From Megamerina dolium (taxonomy: Eukaryota; Arthropoda; Insecta; Diptera; Megamerinidae): 64,000 nt of DNA. Below are positions 57,478 through 64,000 of this stretch, piece by piece. A program made the position numbers and the translations under genes. The notes beneath the pieces were generated by a model. It searched no databases, had not been told where the DNA came from, and was given only the letters and a program-made list of their open reading frames with translations. The stretch spans positions 14,849,720 to 14,913,719 of the forward strand of contig OY978530.1 in the NCBI GenBank assembly GCA_963854835.1, written 5' to 3'. How positions within the stretch are numbered: position 1 is the first letter of the stretch; the number at the start of each line of letters is the position of its first letter.

Positions 57478-57880
57478 GTTTTGTCCCAAATTCAAACAGC
57501 TCTCCGTACCCGAGCGGATTAAATATGTCGAAGAGCACAATCTATATGCCAATTGCTTAGCTTACAGTCATATTAAAAACGATCGTACTAACCATCTACA
57601 GAAGCTGGATTTTGCGAAGATTTCTACCGCGTGACTACAACTCGTAGGTATGATTGGCCGATATGTTTTAAAACATTCTTTTAAACCGGATTTGGACACT
57701 CTCGTATTGCTGCTCTCCAGCAGTTTTTGAGCATGGAACGAAATTTGCAAAAAAAAAAGAGAAAAATGGAACTCAAGCTCGTGTACGATGATGTTTTCGA
57801 AGAATATCCTGGATTTCCACTCAAGAAAGTCACTGTAAATTATCATAAGATCTTAGCAAATATCCCAAAGGAAGATGAGT
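57478..57880 (+). mobile_element. BEL/Pao gag zinc knuckle and pre-RT pol fragment
   Basis: The frame reads FCPKFKQLSVPERIKYVEEH and NCLAYSHIKNDRT (about 57,480-57,585), the BEL Gag Cys/His region with some Cys already lost. After a jump the frames read RIAALQQFLSMERNLQKKK (about 57,700-57,760) and VYDDVFEEYPGF (about 57,780), the segment just before RT in BEL Pol. The protease is thus deleted. It is the left part of the BEL element that continues at 62,060. Confidence 0.6.
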
Positions 57881-58277
57881 GTGGAGAACGCTGAAACCAA
57901 AAACAACAGTTTTGTGCGTTCTCCTTTAATCACTATTGAATAAATCGATCTAGCAGTGTAATAATTCCATATATCAGCGATAAGGACGCTCATAATAGTG
58001 TATAATATTTGTGCAGTGTTTTGAAGTGGAGCTTTTGCGTGAGAGAGACGGATGACAATTTTTTAAAAATCATAGAAATTATTACAAAAGCTGGAATATA
58101 AATAATTGGTAATAAAATACGTAACTACGAGCTTTGGTATATAACAACCATTTGCCGATCTGCGTTACCGACAAATATCAATAGTACAAACATTGACCAC
58201 ATTTTATATAGTAGAATACCTTTAGGCTCATAAATATAATAGATAAAAGCAACTTCGAATCTGGAGAAATCCTCAAA

Positions 58278-59640
58278 ATGCATACAGGCCACTCACCACC
58301 CAAAGGGGGAGGTCAAATGCAGCAGCAACAACAAAAAACTCCTCAGCAGCAAAAACAACAAACACCGAAACTACCACAGCATTCACATCAACAACAACAG
58401 CTACAACAATAACAGCAGCAGCAGCAACAACAGCTACAACAACAACAGCTACGACAACAACAACACCAACAACTAACACAACAACAGCGACAGCTACAGC
58501 AGCAGCTGACGAACCAAAATTCATGGAGTAAGCAATGCACCACCCCAACTATTAACAAAAACCCCAATGTACAGCAGCAAATTCAGCAGCTGTAGCAACA
58601 GTTGCAACTCTTATATCAACAGCAAGATTCTTCTACTCAAGCCTCAGATTGCAAGTCTACTCCAAATCACGGTTGCACTACTGTAGAACCCAAAAAAAGC
58701 CCCGTGAAAGCCCAGTTAAGCCCAAATCGACCCAAAAACAGGTTAAACTCGACCAATATTAGCTATGTGACTCCCAGGCAACACAAAACAAAATTCATTC
58801 TCTAGAAATCGAAGCAGAAGAGCAGGATCCTTTGCCCCAAGAAAGAATTCCCAAGTCTCAGCAAATATTTGTTAACAAAGTTAACAACATTACCCCCTTA
58901 ATGAAGCACCTAACGGAAACCGGTCCTAGCTCCTATGATCTAAAGCTCATAAGCAATGAGCAAGTTAAAATAGACGCATCAACTCCTGAAGCCTACAAAA
59001 CAATCGTTAGCCAATTAGAGAAAAAAACACGAAATTCTACACTTATAAGTCTAAGCAAGAAAGAAGTTTTAGGGTGATACTCAAAAAAATGTACCTATCC
59101 ATAGACACTGAGGAAGTTTCTGAGGCACTCGAAGATCTCGGCCATACACCCATAAATATCTTTAATATGAAACAAACAAAAAGCCTCTCCCAATGTTCAT
59201 TATTGAGCTAAAATCGAGTCCAAATAACAAAGATATCTATGACATCAAGTACCTTTTTAACACTAAAATTTTATTTGAGTCTCCTCGTCTAAATTGCGAA
59301 ATTCCCCAATGTGCGAACTGCCAGCAGTACGGACACACAAAAGCTTATTGCCGCAGAAAACCAGTATGTATTAAATGTGCTCGAACTCACTTATCTGCAA
59401 ATTGCTCGCGCAAGATGAGAACAGATGACGTCAAATGTGCTTTATGTGAAGGTCACCCGTACTGTATCACCCAGCTAACTACAAACGTTGTATGGTGTAT
59501 ACAAATTTACAAAAGCTAAAATACCCTCCATTGAGAAGAAAGGATCACAATCTCATACCTGTCGCCCAACAACAAGAAGCCTCAACCAGACCCATCTCGG
59601 TCTCTTAGACATCCAGATATAACTCAAATTCAATTTCATA
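58278..59640 (+). pseudogene. Jockey ORF1 (gag-like, Gln-rich N-terminus, zinc knuckles)
   Basis: In Jockey elements ORF1 binds element RNA. ATG at 58,278 is followed by a CAA/CAG-built Gln-rich region (58,318-58,610) with two in-frame stops (TAA about 58,410; TAG about 58,593). The middle part (58,832-59,077) has TGPSSYDLKLISNEQVKID. The C-terminal part, 59,193-59,519, has a PRE-type stretch (PMFIIELKSSPNNKDIYDIK) and three Cys/His clusters: CANCQQYGHTKAYC (CX2CX4HX4C), CIKCARTHLSANC and CALCEGHPYC. Stops and frameshifts (for example near 58,803 and 59,075) break it into at least three pieces. Confidence 0.8.
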
Positions 59641-59799
59641 CTCTCAAGTAGTCAGAAATACCACACAAGACACGAATACAAATACCTCAGCCCTACAACG
59701 CAAAGAAACGACCTCTGAGACTTCTAGCGAAATGCAAGAAATTATCACGCTTCTCAAGCAATTCATGCAGCAAATCACAACTATGTTGAATGTACTCGT

Positions 59800-62045
59800 C
59801 ACACTCACGACGAAAAATTTGATCTCTTCAATCCCATATCCTCTTATGGAACGCAAATGGGATGTCAAAACATATACTGGAGATTAAAGCATTACTCAAG
59901 ACCCACGCCATTGATAACCTCTTAATATCTGAAACTCATTTTACAATTAAGAGCTATCTTCAAATCCCGAACTATAAGCTTTATTACACAATGTATCCCG
60001 ATAAGAAAGCACATGCTGGCTCAGCTATTTTAGTAAAAATTAAAATTAATCACTTTAATATTAACTCTTACTACACAGAAGCTATTCAAGCCATAAACAT
60101 AGTTGTCGAAGATTGGAAACGCCCTATTACAATCTCGGCAGTATATAGCAGACCAAAGCATGCAATTAAGTAAGTAAGTAATATGAAAAGTTTTTCTCAA
60201 CTCTCGGAAACAGGGTTTTAGCCGTAGGAGATTACAATGCAAAACACATGTATTGAAGATCCCGTCTCACTACTTCTAAAGGCCGCCAACTCTTCGCTGC
60301 TATAACAAAATAAATTTCTTCTGACGACCTCCTCAAGTTCTCCAACAAATTGGCCAACCGATACAAGTAAAATCCTTGACCTGATATATTACATGAAAGG
60401 CATCGTGGCTAACAAAATAGCATGCAGCTCTTGATATGAACTATCCTCTGATCATTCTCTTGTAATGGTCACACTAAATAATAATCTTGTTGACTCTCTC
60501 TCCCAATGTTCCCTTCACAATTGTGAACTACTTCCGACTCACAATATATTCAAATATTAAGTTAAAGCACCCGTTTAAATCAAGTGAAAATATCATTAAA
60601 GCAAATAAACACTTCAATAACTGCATCCAATAAGCTGCTTGAAAGTCAACGCCTCCGTTGAGCAAGTCTAACCGTACAGATATATATCCTCTTGTTAAAG
60701 AAAAACTACTAGGAAAACGCCAAGCAAAAAAAAGTGACAAAAGACCAGACACCCTGGAGACAAGAAAATATTAAATTCACTCCCAAAAGATCTTAAGGAG
60801 CTCCTCCAAAACAAGCACAATTCACAACTTCAATATTATCTCAGCAACTTTGATGCAAATGTTGCCTATGACTACTCCCTTTGGAAAGCAACTAAACATT
60901 TAAATAGACTGGCACAATCTGGTATCAGAAAAAAAAGAATTAATGAGCTAAAAGTGACCTCGAAAAAGCCTGCACATTTGCTCGGCATCTAAAAGGTGTT
61001 TTCACTCTTCACAAAATCGAACCCTCACCCAGCACTGCCCAACGTGTGAGAGAAACCCTGGAACACATCTACCAGATGAACCCACCCATTAAAAAGTTTT
61101 CGAAAGGAGAAGACAAAGAAGCAATAAAAAACTTAAAGCCAAGAGAGCCCCCGGATATGATCTCATCACTGGAGAAGAGTAAAACAACTCCCGAAAGAGG
61201 GAATCACTTTCCTAACCTTATATACAATGCTGTTATATTATCTGGCTTTGTTCCCCCGAAGTGGAAAGTTGCCCAAGTAAAAATGATTCTCAAGTCCGGA
61301 AAAAGTGCAGACAAAGTGGAGTCTTATCGCCCCATTAGCTTGCTACCAGTTGCATCCAAACTTATGGAAACACTTTTCTTTAAAAGTAATAGAAGAACGC
61401 AAACTAATTCCTAACCACACATTCGGTTTCAGGAAACAGCACAATTGAACAAGTACACAGACTTCTAAATTATATTCACAATGCATTCGAACAAAAGAAA
61501 TACTGTACAGCTGCGTTTCTCGATATATCTCAAGCTTTTGACCGTGTTTGACATGACGGTTTACTCTATAAAATAAAGGACACCCTTTCGATAAACTTTT
61601 ACATATTTATCAAGTCCTATCGCGAAAGTCGATAATTTTTCGCCAAGCAAGGTGAAGAACAGTCTGGACTCTATGAAAGTTCAGCCGGTGTACCTCAAGG
61701 CAGCGTCATGGGTCCCATTTTATACCTGCTTCACACATACGATTTACCAGCCTCTGAAGGATCGATCGTTGGCACTTTTGCAGACGACACTGCTGTCCTT
61801 CCACAACTAGCTTCGGTTAAGCTTCAACAAAGGTTAGACAAGATTACTCAATTGTTGAAAGATTGGCGAATCAAGTCAAATGAAACCAAGTCTGTCCACG
61901 TTACATTCACCCTTAAACGTAGCACCTGCCCACCCGTAAAACTCAATGATGTAAATATTCCGCAATGTAACGAAACTAAATACCAGTACACCAGTACATA
62001 TAGTGTCTCCAATTACGACAACTACAGATTTCGGACCTCTCCGTA
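59800..62045 (+). pseudogene. Jockey ORF2 (endonuclease-RT), broken
   Basis: Endonuclease start at 59,862-60,173: ILEIKALLKTHAIDNLLISE with the catalytic Glu in SETH, then AHAGSAILVKIK and PITISAVYSRPKHAIK. The rest of EN is in broken frames, with LSSDHSLVMV at about 60,440. The linker is at about 60,790 (LPKDLKELLQNKHNSQLQYY). RT: SYRPISLLPVASKLMETLF (61,322-61,380), FGFRKQHN, AFLDISQAFD-like text (about 61,515), AGVPQGSVMGPILYLLHTYD (about 61,686) and FADDTAV (about 61,780-61,800), so the catalytic Asp pair survives. The frame is shifted repeatedly; the thumb ends near 62,045. Confidence 0.8.
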
Positions 62046-62059
62046 AAACTCATATACAT

Positions 62060-63320
62060 AGATTTTGCGATGCTTTCGAAAGGCATATTGTGCAGCTCTC
62101 TACATTTGATCAGAATTGAACAAATCAGTTTCGTCACATCTCTTGGTGGCAAAAACGAACGTTGCTCCTTTACAGACGATAAGCCTCCCTCGCTTTAAAT
62201 TATGTGGGGCAGTTCTAATGTCATACCTCGTTCATCATATTCAATCACATTTGCTTCTCGAACCCCATTATTTCACCCGAAACCTCTAGATACTGCTGAC
62301 TGTATCTTAATTATATTCATAATCTATTCTTCCCGCCGAGCATCGACTCATGTTTCGAATAATTCGACATATTTTTTTCCCGACTAATGCTCAAAATTAA
62401 AAAATTCATTTTCCAATGCAAGATTTGGCAGCTCTACCCTCTGATCACTCTACACCATCACTTCTATTTTTTACCAATGGTATCGATTTCGCCGTTCCGT
62501 TTCAAATAAAAGCTTCCGCATTGCGATAATCGGCTTTTCTCAAATGTTACGTCGCTGTATTTGTTTGCTTTTCAACAAAAGCTATTCACTTGGAATTGCG
62601 TTCAAATCTCACTACGAATGGATTCCGTGCTGCTTTCTCTCGATTTGTTGGGCGGCGAGGTTTGCTCAAAAAAATTATGACCGATACCGGGAAAACGTTC
62701 ATCGGTGCCGAACGTGTCATCTCTAGAGAGTATGTGAAATTTATCAATGAAGTTGCGGAAGATATCTCAGGCAAATATGGGCCCCAAGATATTGCCTGGA
62801 GTTTTATTCCACCTGCTTCTCCACACATGGGTGGCCTCTGGGAATCTGCAGTCAAAAGTTTTAAAACTCATCTGAAGAAGGTAGCACGCAATCACAAATT
62901 CACCTTCGAACAGTTTACAACTCTACTCACACGAATGAAGGCAGTTCTCAATTCTCGTCCTCTATTTCCCTTATCACAAGATCCAGTAGAACTCTCAGCT
63001 CTTACTTCTGGACACTTTCTGAAGGCTGCTCCATTGGTTTATTCACCCGAACCTAGCGATGATGAGATCTCTCTTGTCAAGCGCTGGGAAAAATTAAAAG
63101 TAGTCCATCGTGAGTTCAGTTGTAGATGGAAGTAAGGACGAGTACGTAAGGGACTTGAACAAACGGTACAAATAGAGAAATCCCCAAAAGGAACCCGAGG
63201 AGTGACAATTCGTGGTGATCAGAGATTACCATCTTCACTCTAACGAATAGCGTTTCGTCGAGAAGCTGGTCTTCTCACTCGACCAGTTGTAAAATTTGTG
63301 GCTTTACCCATAGTATAACC
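62060..63320 (+). mobile_element. BEL/Pao RNase H-integrase end
   Basis: A FCDASKGAY-like motif (about 62,067) and [19 protein letters not shown] with [13 protein letters not shown] (62,135-62,240, one frame off) mark the region after RT. Integrase: core from GIDFAVPF (first Asp 62,485-62,487), CYVAVFVCFSTKAIHLEL (about 62,545-62,600), MTDTGKTF (second Asp 62,693-62,695; DTG where DNG is usual) and MGGLWESAVK (Glu 62,842-62,844). All three catalytic residues are present, and 62,590-63,135 is open (181 codons). A stop (TAA at 63,133) precedes the C-terminal part, which continues to VVKFVALPIV (about 63,310). The right LTR was not recognised. Confidence 0.85.
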
Positions 63321-63392
63321 ACAAATAAATATCTCTCATCTACACCGAACAAACATTTACACATGTCCAAGGAGTAAATGTTCGCTAAAATA

Positions 63393-64000
63393 CGAAGGCG
63401 GTCCCAGAACTACCAAACCTGACATATAGATGGAGGCAGTAGTATGAAAAAAATTACTTTGGTAAAAAATGGAAACATTATAAAACATATGTTTTAAGTT
63501 TTAAAACGCCACGTCGTTTAGTATTTCTTTAAGCCATCGGAAATTAACGACCTCAGTGAATTTGCAATCATGGAAAAAATTGGTCACCGCTATGTAATTT
63601 AATACTCTCAATTGAAAGGTCTCAGTCCAACGAATATTAAAGCCGAACTAGATTCTACTCTGCGGTAGTCTGCTCCTTCTTTTACGACCATAAAATATTG
63701 GGTGGCTGAGTTTAAACGAGGTCGTACGAGCTGCCAACACGAACACCGTAGTGGTCGCCCAATTGAGGTGGCCATGTCATCACCGGCTGAAGGTGCGTGA
63801 GCTAGATGAAATTACAGGCATTTCAAAAAATGTTATACATCGTATATTGACCGAAAATTTGGAGATGAAAAAGTTGTGTGTAAGATAAGTGCCGCGTTTG
63901 CTCACAAGAGAACAAAAACAACGTCGTGAAGATGTTTCTATAGAGTGTTTGGCGATGTCTCACAGTAATAAAGCCGAGTTTCTGCGTCGGTTCGTAACCA
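63393..64000 (+). mobile_element. Mariner, 5' part (runs off the window)
   Basis: Starts CGAAGGCGGTCCCAGA after TA (63,391-63,392). After a 177-bp leader the transposase begins at 63,570: MEKIGHRYVI, then, across stops, YWVAEFKRGRTSC and EHRSGRPIEVA (about 63,690-63,770), KVRELDEITGISKNVIHRIL (about 63,790-63,850, frameshifted), RLLTREQKQRREDVSIECLA (about 63,895-63,955) and SHSNKAEFLRRFVT at the window end. The catalytic residues lie beyond the window. A stop replaces an internal codon at about 63,600, so this copy is dead, at least in the N-terminal part. Confidence 0.85.

Larger units (their letters stand above)
57960..62045 (+). mobile_element. Jockey-type LINE (ORF1 + ORF2) inserted in BEL
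   Basis: A 4-kb, two-ORF LINE. The 5' non-coding part is about 57,960-58,277. ORF1 and ORF2 are listed separately. The 3' end is lost: the sequence stops after the RT thumb (NDVNIPQCNETKYQ, about 61,950-61,990) with no C-terminal region or poly(A), and BEL sequence begins about 60 bases later. It is related to the fragment at 3,500-4,250. Confidence 0.8.

Noticed and set aside
58273..58548. Val/Ala-rich minus-strand frame
   Set aside because: Antisense of the CAA/CAG repeat in Jockey ORF1.

Overview
The window looks like accessory, repeat-dense nuclear DNA of a higher fly (Diptera; a tephritid fruit fly is plausible but not proven). The grounds are: eukaryotic transposon families from end to end, tRNA-headed SINEs, long (TA)n arrays, and one long Gln/His-rich exon of typically dipteran composition that ends in a consensus 5' splice donor. 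I see no bacterial gene organisation, rRNA, functional tRNA gene or CRISPR array.

Layout. 1-2.1 kb: BEL/Pao pol relic. 2.2-3.06 kb (-): relic of an unnamed insect repeat-associated protein. 3.5-6.5 kb: Jockey-type LINE fragment, then two mariner-superfamily relics. 7.84-8.47 kb: a 637-bp element with terminal inverted repeats and a TTA duplication. 9.0-10.06 kb: RTE-like copy a. 11.7-13.6 kb: RNase H-bearing LINE with a poly(A) tail. 14.7-17.3 kb (-): CR1/Jockey-type LINE carrying a nested SINE. 17.7-18.8 kb (-): Helitron helicase. 18.8-20.6 kb (-): Jockey plus BEL gag. 20.7-23.0 kb: two Tc1 relics around a (TA)n array. 23.8 kb: small mariner-derived MITE. 24.4-27.2 kb (-): SINE head and Ty3/gypsy with its LTR. 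28.7-31.65 kb: BEL gag-protease with an env-like tail. 32.2-39.1 kb: Ty3/gypsy pol, a long interval containing (TA)n, a mariner fragment and RTE copy b, then polypurine tract and LTR. 39.3-42.6 kb: RTE copy c, the only end-to-end copy. 42.84 kb: exact 72-bp tandem duplication. 43.9-44.8 kb: dead mariner. 45.0-46.27 kb (-): the only convincing host coding exon. 46.75-56.6 kb: RTE copies d, e, f, three DD41D mariner copies and two SINEs. 57.5-63.3 kb: BEL element split by a Jockey LINE. 63.39 kb to the end: mariner whose ends match the 23.8-kb MITE.

Nothing here works as an operon or pathway. Almost every open frame is a decayed transposon fragment with stops and frameshifts. The host gene reads on the minus strand, so its first intron starts at 45,004 and runs leftward into the transposon-rich half; much of 1-45 kb could be that intron, but the downstream exon was not found.

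The observations most worth a second look are: a 17-bp perfect foldback at the deletion junction of RTE copy d; the same class of internal deletion in all three DD41D mariner copies; the MITE/mariner pair; the 637-bp TIR element; the UUCG-type hairpin near the 3' end of the SINE family; and the host exon. Family names come from recognising conserved motifs by eye, without database searches.
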